From the NCBI RefSeq assembly GCF_023278565.1, contig NC_064677.1, forward strand, positions 3,286,001 through 3,350,000: a stretch of 64,000 bases of DNA, given 5' to 3'. This DNA is from Colletotrichum lupini. Its lineage: Eukaryota > Ascomycota > Sordariomycetes > Glomerellales > Glomerellaceae. Both the position numbers and the translations under genes were made by a program. The notes beneath the pieces are model-generated. The model ran no database searches. It worked only from the letters and a program-made list of their open reading frames with translations, and was not told the origin of the DNA. Below, in pieces: positions 12,624-25,951 of the stretch; within the stretch, counting starts at the first letter, position 1; every line of letters begins with the position of its first letter.

Positions 12624-15052
12624 AGCATCAGCTTACCTAGTATCTTACCTAACAGTATCTTCAATCGTTCTTGGGACTCATGGTTGTAACGCCTCGATCA
12701 TCTCAATAGCCATGTTTTCTTGTCTCAGCCAGAGGCGCTTGAGCTTAACCCAGAATGTCAATCGCGTATCTTGGCAAGTGAGGTAGATAGAATGCAGTAC
12801 CTAGTATACGTCGTGGTTTAGCCCAGAACCTAGGCCCTCAACTTGTCTATTGCGTATGCCTTGACTAAATATCGAGACAGTGAGATTCCATGTCAAGGTC
12901 CTGAATAAGAGTCGCCCGCGGTCTTACTAAGGGTCACGATCTTGACATACGCTTATTCTGCCAAGAGACACAGAGGGGCCGTGATCCTCTGGCACCCGTG
13001 CACTGCCGTGTTAGTGCACAATCATTGTCTTGGGCCAGAGGTGAGATTATTAGCTAGCGGTTATCGAAACCATTACCTCATTGGGACTTAGTTGCAATGT
13101 GGGGGCATTTCTGACCAAAGTGGCTGTCGCCGGTCTCACGCCCTTTCTCCTGATATTGAACGATTGAGCACCTCATCGGCGCGCTACTCCGTCCGGACAC
13201 GTGTGTGGTGTCTCGTTGCTCGACCACTGGAATGGGCTCCCGGTCACTGACGACTTTACCTTACCCGTCTCGCCCGCCCTCGGATCACACACATGCCCCG
13301 GGATTTCCGGTTTCCCGGCTCCGGAGTGAACCTGCACAACTACGGAGTGCCCTAGTTCAGACCTTTCATTGTTCTGAATTTTGCCCGGTTGTTGTTGGTC
13401 GCTGCCATAGTCTGCTCTGTTTATCAATTTGAATGTCTGAAGAAACTGTAAGGCAACTATCTTTCTGCTGGGTAAAATCCCCTTTCCCGGACAAAATTGT
13501 CCTGCAACCTTCATACACCCATAGGGACACACTGTCCATGATCTTGGCTTTAGCGCAAGGAAGAAATCGGACGTGTAAGTGCAAACGAATATGGTCTCTG
13601 TCCTTTCGCGCGTATGGACAAGGAAATACGAACATAGGCAGCCCTCCTTCATGAAGTAACGATGCTGGCTAGACTAGGCTAGGAGAGGAAAACCTGGACC
13701 AGCTGAACGTGAGTCTCACGTCTGCGGTACTCAGCATTCCGTGCAGGCAGTCTATATGCAGGTTGCTGTCTAGATCGAGTCGGAATATTACCTCGGTCAC
13801 AAGCGTCCACCACGGATAGGCGAGCATGTGTGGGAGTTCATGTTCGCTTGCTATGCGGTGTTGTATTGCATAAAGCTGGGTTGCGTTGCGGCTGATGCCA
13901 CTGACTGGAATCAGTCTTCGTGGGTCGCAGATAATACAACATAGTCATGCGCAAGTTTTTTTCTGCGCAATTTTCGTTTCCTCTCTCAGGGGGGTTTTCT
14001 GGCCCAAGTCTAGTTGCCTTGAGCAATAAGCTAATAATCGAATGGTAATCGGGTGCAGAATGTCTCAACCTTCAACCAGAGTAAGGTAGGATGGGGTGTG
14101 CCCGCTGCACGGCGGCGTTCGGCGGGATCCAAGATGCAACTAGAATGGCAATGTCTCTTCCCACATGTCAAATGTTATCCGTACGAATGCCTTCTTGGCA
14201 ACCCTAGAAACATTTTGATGGACAGGCGTAGGCGTATGCATATACTCAGTCATTACCATGGGTTCTGAACAAGAACCCTTCCTAATAACAAGCATTACGA
14301 GCAACCTTTTTTTTTTTTACCTATCCAGCCCGCAAGCGCGATCATGCTTAAGGTTTGATGCCACCCTACGGGACCTGCAGCTACCCTCTCGGATACCCAT
14401 ACACGGCATCTTCCCCGATGCTTCAGACGGACCAATCGCCCGGCCTGCTGTCATTGCTAGAGCCTAGAGTGTGCTGAGCCACCTGAAGATTGAATTGAGT
14501 CTATCCTTACCTTGGTGTAATAGCCTGGGGAAGAGAGAAAAAATTGCACGCGGAGACTCCCTCTGCATTGTGCAAGAGGAAAAGGGGTTGCCTTTCCACC
14601 TTCCCCGTCGAGGAGACACCCGCCCCTAGACTGCCTTGGGTGGTAGCTCGCTTAGATGTCTCGTCGCTTGGTACCGCTCGGTACCGCTCGATACGTACCT
14701 CGCACCATCCATATGATGGTTGACTGTGGAAGGTAAGGTACCTTTGTACTGTGGAATCACAATGTACTTTGTAAGGTAGATGAAGCTGCTTCATTTACAC
14801 CTCACCGTTGACATTCAGCTTCTCTCCGAATACACAGTCGTTCCCACCATCCTCACCGAGCCGAACATGACGAGAGAACCCATACGGGCCTTGGCAGTCC
14901 TGATTATCTGTCACTCTGCGTAGGGCGAGGACGCTACCTGAAGGCTGATCGCCCATGTCCTCTTCGCTTCGCGCCGCGCCACCCCAGAACTCTCTCACTT
15001 GTACGTATCTGATAGGTAGGCACAGAGGTACCTCACTACTTCTCTCTCTGGG

Positions 15053-15082
15053 CTCTCCCTCTCCCTCTCCCTCTCCCTCTCC
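15053..15082 (+). repeat. CTCTCC hexanucleotide repeat
   Basis: Five perfect tandem CTCTCC units within a pyrimidine-rich stretch. No gene starts immediately downstream. Confidence 0.85.
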
Positions 15083-18000
15083 TCCGTTTCGGATCCGGGT
15101 GCGGTGCCTCATCAACGACAAACCATCGCCTGTCTCAGCCTAGAAACCGAGGGACTTTTCATCCAGGGAAAACTGGGTTGCGTTGGTGCACGTTGACGAC
15201 ACTTGCGTTATTAAGCAGCATTTTCCCTGCACATCACTGCTAATTATCCAAAAATGCTCCGTCGTCCGACTCTTCAATGCAACGCAACCCCAGAGTAACT
15301 GCGGCGTCGACCGGTCCGTTGCGACTCTTTGGAAGCATAACCACATCTGCCAACCATGCCAACCTCATGCTGTCCAACTGTCAACATGCACTGCACTTGG
15401 TTGGCGCTGTCTATGAATACCTACTCCGTACATACCTCGGTGCCGCCACATGTAGTCGCAGAATCCGCCGACGCCGCCGAGATGAGTGTCCCAGATGGAA
15501 TGGAATGCCCTGGGCCTGGTGGCGGCCTTCCTTCTTGCTTACGGGCGGCTTTCCATCATCACCCTAGCCAAGATCTTCCCTCGCCTCGTGCTCGACAGTG
15601 CAGACACCAAAAGTTCCTCTCAAGGATTTCTCAACTACGGATACTGTATCTTGCCACTATGAGGCAAATAGGGGGAAATAATGCTCCTATGGCACCTCGT
15701 TTACGACTGCAAAACTGCAGAGGCCAAGACCTTCGGCCGGTCCCAATGACGGAGGATCCAACAACGGACGGGCAAGTCGGACTCGGAGCCACGGAAAACT
15801 CCCAGCTACCGACATCAAGAACGAATGGGGAGCAATCTATCCGTCCCCAACCGCAAGGATGGATGAACATGGACGCTAAACACTGAAGCGGGCCAGCGGC
15901 GCCATCACTAATGATTTTCGTTACGACACACAACCGACAAAGACCAACGACTGGCTCTAGCCTGCCTCTCTTTTCCCCCGGTTTGTTAGCGTCGATGCTA
16001 CTGCCATTGACGGCTGGCAGGCGGGCTGTTACCGAGCCCGAAAATCACGTCTCGTTCTTGGTCTGTCTCGTCTTGCCAGTTGATCGCCAATCCAAGACTC
16101 TGAGAGGCTGCCAAATCCGCCGCCAAGACAAGAGTTTTGTCGGCAGGCACTCATCTTGGCCAAAGGCTCTGTCTGATTGCTGAATACCTATCACTGCGCC
16201 TGGCCAGTCATATGGTTGTTACTCTCCATCCTTCCCTCAGCGCTACTCCGAGATATGCGCCTCAGATGTTCTCACAAAATCGAAATTAAGAGAGGATCTA
16301 TGGGTTTGCAAATTGGCAACGGCCCCTCAGATCATACGATGACACAAGAACGCGAAGAAGAATCCGACTGGAGAATAATAATGGTTGATGTCGTTTGTTA
16401 CAGCACTTGAAAACACGATACATATGCAGATTTTGTGCATGGTTCGGCAAGCCTCGGTGCGGAATTCCTTCTCTTGAGCTCCATTTTCACGCCGAACTGA
16501 GCTACTCTCTGCCCTTGTTGTACGCTGCGCTGCCGGCTGCAGGCCAGCTCAGGTCCGGTCCAGATCTTCGCAGCCCCCGTACCGTCACAGTGTACCCAGG
16601 GGGATGGGATCCGCCTAATGAAGACATGCCGGACTCGTCTTATTAGCCTCTGCTATCGCTGCAGGGGATCCAACCTTGTCGTCATGGAGCCCGCAAGGAC
16701 GTTGTAAGAACTACTTTAGTCCCTCCCAAGACAGGCAGGTAGGTACTTTTGCGCCACAGACTCCCACGCCGGATGGTCAAGTACCTTTTCCTTCTTCTCA
16801 GTTCTCACCAGTCCGCCCATTGCTTCATTGCGGTTGATGACCCGGTGTCGTGTCAACTGGAGAAAAGAAGAAGGCCAGCGGACCAACAACTCTATCCGAT
16901 GCACAAGCTGCACAGCGCTTGGATAAACCCAACTCCCCGACATAATATATCTGTGCTGGGATTAGGCGGATTCACCCAGAGTTCATCCAAAGTCTACCGG
17001 ACAATCATCAATCATACTTTATACCTACGAGAATCCGTATGTACAACACGAACATCCTATATGTGTATTGACAAACGCGGCCAACCCAATTACATACCTA
17101 CTTTGCCTCTTCGTCATTTTCACAATCTCAGGCCTGACGTGATGGGTATCTGTTAGAGACCAAACCCCGCGCGGAGATCCACAGCCACCTCTCTTGGAAT
17201 GAACCAACAACCGACACACCGTTCTCGTTATTTCCTTTTCTCGCCCGGCAGTCCGAGCCTATCTCGTTACGTCCATGCCGCCATCTGGGCTCATCCTGGG
17301 TGGGGCATCATCAGGAAATATTGACCCTCATCGTGCATCCTTCAGACGTCCAACACGCAAAACAACGAAGAATGACACGAAGCACTCGCCGCCGCCGCTG
17401 CAGTGCATCGGCCCCGGTTTAGCCAATATCCATAGTCTGGCAATCTTGTCTAGCTTCACGTGTCTTTTGCCTTTTATAATTTGTCTTTACAATGAGCAGA
17501 GGCAATTTAAGACATCCGAAACCAAGATGCTCAAGGGAGTCATGAACTTCTTCGTCCTGCTCCGAAAACTATCACTTCTTCTCTTTTGGTCCATATATTC
17601 GTGAACACTTCTGCTTGGAGGATTCATGTCCTCATTCCAGTACAAAGTATGGTACTCTCTGTCACGTCGTTGCCAGAATTTGCACCCTCGTCAGACCTTG
17701 ACCAAGCCTCGCACGTTGTCGCCTTCGCTGCCTCCCCCGTCTTATTCTTCCCGTGCCCCCCTCCCCCCCCGGCTTCCAAGGATCCCCAAAGCAAAACCCC
17801 CCTACCACCTCTCAATCATCCCTGACCAGCCCTCCAAGAGCATCTATGTACCGGGAGCTCTCCCTTCGCGGCTTCTTTCTTCTCTGCTTCGCATGTCACC
17901 CCTCTGCTGCAACTCACCCCCCATCATCCACTCTCTCCTGGACCCTGGTAAACGTGCAGCCAGGGTTCCCTCATCGAGCATAACTTGACCCAACTGCCCC

Positions 18001-19118
18001 ATTTTACCATCGCTGTTCCTTATTGCGCTGCAACGCTAGGTACAGGCCCTATCCGTCAGACTAATGCCATGAGGGAATGCCAGCTGTGTCTCCCTTCGAG
18101 ATACGTACTCTACACTGTGGTGTAGGTATGGATACACCACAAAGTACATGGTCCGGAGAGATGTACAGAGAGAAAGAGAGAGACTCGTCTTCCCTCTCGC
18201 AACCATCGACGAGACCACTGTCCCACGCCATGCCGTCGGTGCCGACGAGACGCTAAGTCGGATTAGCTTGGCTTTTAACCCCCCATCCATGATCCTAGCC
18301 AAGCCGAAAAGATGGCGGAGACACGGGCAAGGGTCATGGAAGACGCACCGCACGTGTGTGCGCCTAGAACGAACGGTACTTCCTACCCGTCGTGTACACT
18401 TGCAGCACTCTATCGGTGCCCCTTCCGGCTCCCTTCCCCAATCTAACCAGCCAAGCCAATCCAGTCTGTTGGTCCTGTTCCTTAGTGTCTCCTTTGGGCC
18501 CCTCGGTTTATTTCACTCGCAGCTCGTTACGATGAGTGTGGCCGAAGGGGGGCAACTGGGGAACAGCTCCCGTGAACGTATATACATTTGGGTGGTCAAT
18601 AGGATGTACATACCTTGAGGCGCTCTCCGCGCCTGCCCTACTGCTTAAAAAGCCACCCGGCTCCATTACTCCGTTATGTCCTACCCTCACTCGCCCTCTT
18701 CTTCCTCCTTCCGTCCTACTTGTCTCTCCTTGAACGACCAGTCAACCACGTCCAAGTTTGATCGGATACCGTTGCCGACAAGAGACGTGAAGCACTTCTC
18801 AAATCGACCGTCTCATCGATCTCGCCATATCACCGACACTCCGCATTCCTGTACGAGCATCTTTGACGACCTTTCGGTCATTGGACTCCTCTCTCTCAAG
18901 CCACCCCGGACGTGGCATAAAACCTTAATACCAGCTGTGTGCCAGCCCGGTTTTGTTAGCTTGAATCTTGACCTGAGCAATATAACCTGCCCGTGCCTTC
19001 TCCCGGCTTTGCTGTTTGCCTGTCGAGGCCGTGAACTTCGACTCAACTGCATCCCGAGGTGCTCAAGGTCGCCAATGCCAAACGGCTCTCCCATCTACGG
19101 CATCAATTCGCCTTCTCA

Positions 19119-21877
19119 ATGGGTATACTAGCTCTGGAACCTCATCCCCGTTTGGCCGCCCCAGACTCTCCGCCCGGGCTGGTTAGCCCATCATCATCAT
19201 CTTACTCCTCCAGGCCATCTCCTCCTGCCGAAAAGCTCTGGGACGCCAGGTTTGGCCCCATATCCCCTGCCATGTCCAACTACGAACATGGCTCGGCGGT
19301 CGATGTGTCGACTGCCGGCAAAGGTGCTGAAGGCGGTTCGTCCCGTAAGGATTCGACACAAAGCGCTCCTCGCCAGCAACTGCCATCACTGAGCAGTCTG
19401 TTTGGACCTCCTCCACCACTCCGGCCGTTGCATTCTCCGCTGACCGAGCGGCCGGCCCCTTACCCGGCGACGTCTCCCTTGGACCGCCCGCGTATGCCGC
19501 AACCTCACAATGATCGCTCTTATGCCACATCGTACTTCCCGCCTCAGGAAAGCTCTCCAACGATGTCCCAGCCACGGAGTACCTACGATGCCAGGTACGA
19601 CCACGAGAGGCAGGCCTTGCATGGCTTGTCCCGTTCCTTTTCCGGCCCTGGGTCACCGAGATACCGCGAATCCGAAAATATGCGTCCCGAGTCGAGATCT
19701 GACGTCGGTTTGGGAAGCAAGTGGTCGATGCATCATGACGCTGGAAAGCATGAGTACGCCTTGGTATCCAGAGAGAACCAACCCCCACTACGGGCTTCAC
19801 ATGACAGGATGTCCTACCAGTATTCCAGCAATAAAGACTCTGGCTCTTCTTACCGGGATCAGCGCTCCCCTTCCGGGCCTGGTCTTTTGCAGGCATCGGC
19901 GTCTGCCAGTACAACGACCTCGGAAGGAATCCCATCGAAGGATGGTCTCGGCCCCAAGATATGGACGGGGAGTCACTTTCTCCCACGATTCGTTCGTGCC
20001 GCCGAAGTGCCGGGTGAAGGGATGTGTTATTTCTACGATGATGGAAGTCACTGCAAGACGGTTATTGATGGCGAGGCAGTCAACGCTCACTGGGGTGTCA
20101 CAAAGGCAGGGAAGCCAAGGAAGAGACTGGCGATTGCGTGTGTCACCTGCAGGGAGAAGAAAATCAAGTGCGACCCTGACTATCCTCGCTGCGTTCAATG
20201 CGAGAAATTTGGCCGGATCTGCAAGTTCAAGAACGCGTAAGTGGTTTCAACAAGCAGCTCGCCATCTTTTCATTACTTTACTGACATGGAGATGGCTTTT
20301 ACAGACCACGAGGTGGCCACAACACCTCCCCATCAACGCCTCCTGCTGAACCAGAGGACTTGAGGCGTCTGGGAGGCTCGGCCAACTCGAACGACATGCA
20401 CCGACCTGGGAGCAACTCCAGCGCGTCTGTTTCTCCTCGAACCACGTACCGTCAGCCCAGTCCAGAGCCCTCGATGCCTCACAAGAGGATGCGCCTCGGT
20501 TTCGACTCGTACCCCTCGATGCCGAGCGACTCTTCCGCCTTGGTGAGCCGGACGCTCGAGACGGCAAAGGTCAACGCCTGGCAACACCGCCAGCCAGTTG
20601 AGCTCCCTCGGATCCACGAGGACGTGCTTCACCGAGTATGGCAATCAGACCCGTAGGTTTCCGACCCGCAGTCAATTAGCACCGTAATCTCCTCCTTCGT
20701 ACACACGGACAGCACCATGGCCCTTTGTTTCTTGCCAAAGACACCGTTTCAATTCCAATTGACTGGTAATGCTCACACAAAGTCTCCAGAAGACCTGATG
20801 CTCACCTATAGCATCCTCGACGTTGGGATCACCTTGTCAGGTGGTCCAAGAACAATCGCCTCCGAATACGCTCAGTTCGCACGGTATGCGCAGCAACAGC
20901 TCCCACCCAGCCTTCAGCTTGCGCAATCTCGACTACTCCTGGCGGTCTATTACATGTCTACGTCTAGAGCCTGCGAAGCAAACGATTTGATCAGTGCGGC
21001 CGTCTCGATAGACATATTCATCCGGTTACCATGCGAATCGGATGTCTTTCAAAGTCGACTGGCTTCTCAGGCACCTTTCTGTTCAGCGCTCGGTTCGAGC
21101 TCGTTTAAAATGGCGGATCAACGTTTACCCTCAACAGCCTATCATCTCCAGCTAGTGGTCATCAGGGGAGACATCATGTCTAGCGTCTACAGGAATGAAC
21201 ACGGTTTGCCCTCGGATGGAGAGCCAGCAATAATTGTCGAAAGCTCTGTCAGAAGGCTACTCAGCTGGCGTGGATCACTTCCTGGGCAGTTTACCTACAG
21301 CCCAAGCAAAATGGACCTGGCTGCTCAGGCTGGGACCCTCAGCACATTCCTTACGATTCATCTTCTGTTCCACCACGGTCTCGTAAAGGTTCACCGACAC
21401 TCGTACGCCTCAAGCCGAATCTCGGCAGCAAAACGGATGTCATACCTCTCGGGGATCCAAGAGGAAGCTAAACAGGTACTGCAGATCACGGGCATGTTGA
21501 AAGCACTACTCCAAGCTCGGCGAACCCCACTGAGCGCGCCTCCTCCATTCATGAGCCATGTGATACTGGAGGCTGCCGACGTTCTCACTGCCCAGGGTTT
21601 ATTATCAGACCTTCCTATGCTTTTGGATCAATTGGCCGTTGCAAACGCGATAGTCGAAGCTGCAAGTATGGTTTGGGACGAGGCACGAATTCATCGGGCC
21701 GCACTGGAACATCGACACGACGCTCTACGTCTTCTGCAAGATCTTCAGCCCGGAGCAACACCATCGGTTGGCGCAGCAGTGTTCGCCAACGGAAACGAGG
21801 GCAAATGCTGGTAAATGAAGGATCCGATGGACACGACATACTGGCCTATCGCGGACAGTGTTTACACGCGGGGCTGA
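19119..21877 (+). CDS. Zn2Cys6 transcription factor, probably decaying
   Basis: Exon 1 is 19119-20236. A 68-base intron (20237-20304, GTAAGT...ACAG) joins it to the frame starting at 20305. The start is the first ATG in frame. Residues 1-310 are Ser/Pro-rich and look disordered. The binuclear zinc cluster CX2CX6CX6CX2CX6C sits at about 341-369 and is intact, with a basic stretch just before it, so a DNA-binding regulator is certain. The frame then meets TAG at 20654-20656, yet the same frame continues with protein-like sequence through 20657-21811, with a second stop (TAA, 21812-21814) followed by 20 more codons to 21877. A gene finder could bridge the TAG with a 60-base GTAGGT...CAG intron (20653-20712), but no branch site is visible. 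The C-terminal half resembles a fungal transcription-factor middle-homology region but lacks the usual Arg-rich/aromatic motif. Whether it is a gene or a pseudogene is unresolved; the target genes are unknown. Confidence 0.75.
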
Positions 21878-24800
21878 AAGACATACTTCCGCAACCATGG
21901 TTGCCATTTCTGTCATTTTCAAATTTGCATTGCATTTCACGGAGTTGGAGGGCGCATTTGGACAATTGCAATTTTTCTGCTTTTAACCCGAGATCGGAGA
22001 GACTGTTAACAGTACGGCTGTATATGCAGACAGTTGCTCTCGTTCATCTATGTAACATTATATACCCTGTATATGAGGATATCAATCCAAGGAACCAACG
22101 CAACGGCCGAGCGCAGCCGAGAAGAGGAACAGGACGTGTGCCCCATGTGGTTGAGAGAATATTGGCAGGCAGCCTATGGAGGACACCCTAGGCAACATGA
22201 CATGTAAACACGATACCTACAGTATGTAGACGAAAGAGGGGCGATGAGAACACACCACCCAAGCACTTTGGCCGAAGCACGCACACAGTCTCCATCTTGT
22301 TCTGCCCTATGTCATCCCTTTGTACCGTGAACACTGCAGAATGGGGGAGGGATCGGTCTGCATGTCTCAGGTCAGTCGCATGATTGGCATGCGGAAGGCG
22401 GCATGCGGTATGTGTCGGCTCGGCTTCTCAACGGTGCGTCTAAATCCCGGGATGCAACTCTACCTCAGGTACTTGACCATGATCAGCGGTAGACAGGAGC
22501 TGGGGCTGAGAAAGAGGGCGGTCTCAGCCGATACCTACACCACACGAGTACCTAGGGTCAGCAAAGAGAGAGGAAAGACGACGGGGGCTGATGACGGCGG
22601 TCCTTTTTCGTTTCTGTTTTTTTTTTTTTTGCCACAACTCTCTGCAAAGTTTTTGTAACCTCGATCAACCTTCACTTGCACGTTCAACGGAACCTTGTCT
22701 AGTTTCGATCCTGCCTACGGATACCTGAGCTAGTTCTTGGCGAACAAAAAGTCGTTGGAGCGGAACCGCGAGCGAACCAACGACGACCTGAATCGGGTTG
22801 TCGGACCGGTGAGGCGGAACCACACACCGGTCGTGGAGACGACCACCACCACCGCCAGCTCCTGCTGATGGTGCAGAAAATACCTTAGCACGCAGATTCT
22901 GAAGCAAGTATGTACGCAGTACGCTGTTGCCCCTCGGCATCCCTCAGTGGAGAGTCCAATCTCGCGGTGCTGCACGAAAGCAGATACGACATGCAATGCA
23001 ATGCGGTGTCTCTCTTTTTTTATTTCCTTCTCCCCTTCGCTGTTGGTCTCGTCTCGGTACATACGACTCTGCAGATGTGCAGATTTTACTAGGGAGAAAT
23101 AGGAAGAAAAGAAGGAGGAAAAGTGCCAAACAACTCAAAAGTCTCAATCACCATTGCCCCCTCCTCCCCCTCCCTTTTTTTTCTTCTTCTTTTCTTCCCG
23201 TACCCTTGGCTTTGAGCCTGCTGGATCTTGGGGAAGGGATCGGTTACTTTTCTGCATTTTTTTCCATCTCATCTTCTTCTTTGCATCTTTGCTTTCTCGT
23301 CCCCCCTGTACAGAGTACTTGCAGTTGCTGTTCTGTTGATTTTTCTGCATGGGTACGGTACGCGGAGGGCTTGGATAGGCGCGGAAGACGAGAGTCGTCG
23401 AGGGGTCTTGCCAGGTCAACGGTATCTGTACCCTTACTGTCTGCACGTATGGAGTACATGTTCACTTACAGGAAGATGAGGGATGGTAATCAGGAAGGGG
23501 AGAGAGAAAAGCGGCTTTTGAGAGAGAGGGTGTGTGTGCTGTTCCCTCCTCCGATCGTCTCTCCCAAGTTCCTAGCCCCCTCCCTCCATCTCATCCCATC
23601 CATTTATTTCATGATCCTAGTGGGCCATGCCATCCACGGACCACAACACACATTCCACCCTGACTTGCTCAGTTGGTCGCTCCCTACTTTAAAACTCCCG
23701 CTTCCCGAAAAGAGCGGCACAATGATTTGATTTCGCCCGGTTCTGGTAGTTTGTGTCTTGCCCTTGCGATTTCCCATGTCTCAATCCCCCACTCCGCTTC
23801 CCCCCCCCCTTCCCATACCTGCCTGCCGGCTTATAAGACATGGTCTCGGAAGCTTGGGCCATGATGTGCAGAGGTGCCAGAGTCAAGTCAGACACGGACA
23901 CGGGGGATGGGAATAACCGGATCTGAGATCTCTCACACTGAGCTACGGATAATCCGCTGTTATTTAGGTAGTTGAACGGATACGGATCTTATCTATATTC
24001 GTATACTTTCAGTGGGCGCGTCATTCGTTTTGTGAGCCATCTATCAATAGGTTGATTGCGAATTCTCCGCTCCTCGTGTCGCGATCGCCAAGCTTTTAGG
24101 GGCACACTGGGCTAGATGCCGTTGACTTCCGGGCCGTGGACTGGACGACGGGACAATCAGGAGCTTTTTGCCGCTTTATACAGTGCGCCGACGGTTTTGC
24201 TAGTATTTACTATTTCCTAGTCTAGGTCGGAGAAAGTCCTCTTGAACGGTTGCGCTCCAGTCGGATGAGATTTGCATTCACTCCGGGAGCGATACCCGGT
24301 CGTTGTAGCTGGTCGTGGTCGGTGAAATCGAGATTGGGATTTGAGATTGAGAGAGAAAACGCGAGTTGTTCTTCGGCATCCCGTCGTTTAACAAGAGTGC
24401 AGGTTCAGGTCCAGCCCCCGGGCCCCCCAGCCTACTTCGGGGTTTCTGAATGAGATGCCGGGTAAATGTGCGCTGGATTGATGGGAGGCTGGCTCTGGTG
24501 TTCAATGTCCGACCAACTCTTTTCACAATGAGGCCCTGTTTTGCCCGTTTTCTCTGCGTCTGTGTCTGTCCGGTCTCCCACATTACCACGCCCCGGTCGT
24601 GGAGTCGTGGAATCCCTGAATATGGGCGGATAGAAAATCAAATAGGTTCCATGGATTCAGGCCAGGGGTGAAGGGTTTCCCGCGCGCGCTATATGGATAC
24701 TACACTACATACTTAGTGTCCGGAGCACAAGAAACCTGGAAAGCTACCTGCCCATTTTCTGCCCGTGCGCTGCTCGTTTGTCTTTCACTCAATCGGTTTC

Positions 24801-25951
24801 CCGCCCGAACTCGGTAAGGCCCTCGTAGGACGGTACGAAGTACTCCGTACATGGACGATGGAAGGATCATGGTGTAATCCGAAATTCGGCTCCGAGGCGG
24901 ATGAACTACCCTTGACGGGGGCCCGTTTGCGTTTTTTGCTTACCTCACCCTCCTCCGGGCCTCGGGACTGACGACCTTCGGAGTTCACCCCCCCCCCCCT
25001 TCTCACCCCCTGGAAACGGGCAGACGGGGTTCGGATACGGAAATTTGCTTTCACGTGCAAAGCCGCATACGACAGCGAGAGATATGTAGTATCGTAGAAT
25101 AGAGAAGCTGTGTCCGTAGCGGAATGATAGGGATGTGTCAGCCGGACATAAACTTTTACAGTACCGGCCGGCCGGCGATACCCGTTCTCGAGAAGCAGGA
25201 AAACATCGGGGAACGTGGGGACATTACAGGCCAAGGTACCTATCCGTACATACATAGTACATCGGTACTGGACAGGTGGTGGGCTCTCCATCTCCCCGCC
25301 GGCTATCGGCCGCGCCAGTGAGAAATGAGGGATTACCTAACATTACCATTTTACTGTGCATTACTGTGTACTATGTAGAAGCCCACCAACAAGAGAAGTG
25401 ATCAGACAGCCGCATGAATCGCATCGCTACGCGGGCGCCACAGAATTTCAAAATCCCCGCCGGGGGTTTCGGGTAGCCTTTTCGAGGTGTCCCGGTCTCT
25501 CTCACTCCCGCTCGGCGCCGGGGCCAAGGTCCGCAGCGAGCGCCGAGGGGCTTGAACTTTTTTGAGTGAATCAACTACCGAGAGAGAGATATGGATACCT
25601 GTCTGCAATTGCCAATTACCAATCTGCGCCTCATCTTGCGAAGTTCGCACTCCCTCAACTCACCGGGGCACCTTTTTACGATCCCGCGGAAACTTGTCGT
25701 ATTATTCATCGTATGGAGGTACTCGTGCATCTGATGAAAACTGACCCGTTTTTTTGTTCTCTCTTCCTGTTCGATTGGTGACGTCGATCGCGGCTCTGTG
25801 TCTGAGTGAGGTGTCGCGGACGCCACTCACCACCCCCCTTCTGGTACACGCACGCCCGGCATCTCGTCGGAATCCCGGCATAGTAAAAGAGTGCACACTT
25901 GGCATTGCATTGGCGAAGAGACGTATCCGGGTATCACATATCGAAAGGGAC
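21878..25951. other. Intergenic, no supportable gene
   Basis: 4.1 kb with no recognisable gene. Open frames here (for example one spanning 22927-23730) are low in complexity and driven by poly-pyrimidine runs. It contains a T14 run (22617-22630), a CT-rich stretch (about 23155-23290), an 8-bp inverted repeat (22804-22811 with 22825-22832), TACTCCGTA at 24841-24849, and TACGGATA/TATCCGTA copies at 22716, 23944 and 25241. Confidence 0.5.

Larger units (their letters stand above)
1196..19118. other. Long stretch with no supportable gene
   Basis: About 17.9 kb of ordinary base composition. Open frames of 60-200 codons occur on both strands, but none shows a recognisable domain, a plausible chain of splice sites or coding-like composition; they read as chance frames. 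The contents I can name are microsatellites (1255-1278, 1631-1646, 10191-10214, 15053-15082), a G16 run (10843-10858), a nested palindrome (2009-2043), a tRNA-like fossil (12570-12623) and repeated TACGGAGTA/TACGGATA motifs. Non-coding RNAs or lineage-specific genes with several small exons cannot be excluded by eye. Confidence 0.6.

Noticed and set aside
12283..12786. Open frame of 167 codons
   Set aside because: It runs over the tRNA-like fossil and a splice-poor region, with no similarity to known proteins.
15356..15886. Open frame of 176 codons in the gene-free region
   Set aside because: Irregular composition and no domain; overlapping frames are equally open.
19183..19986. Minus-strand frame of 267 codons
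   Set aside because: Shadow of exon 1 of the Zn2Cys6 gene.
20653..20712. 60-base intron that would remove the TAG in the Zn2Cys6 gene
   Set aside because: It has GT and AG ends and keeps frame, but no branch-site sequence, and it would excise good coding sequence. Kept only as an alternative.
22927..23730. Open frame of 267 codons
   Set aside because: Low-complexity Ser/Leu/Arg translation of poly-pyrimidine DNA, with no domain.
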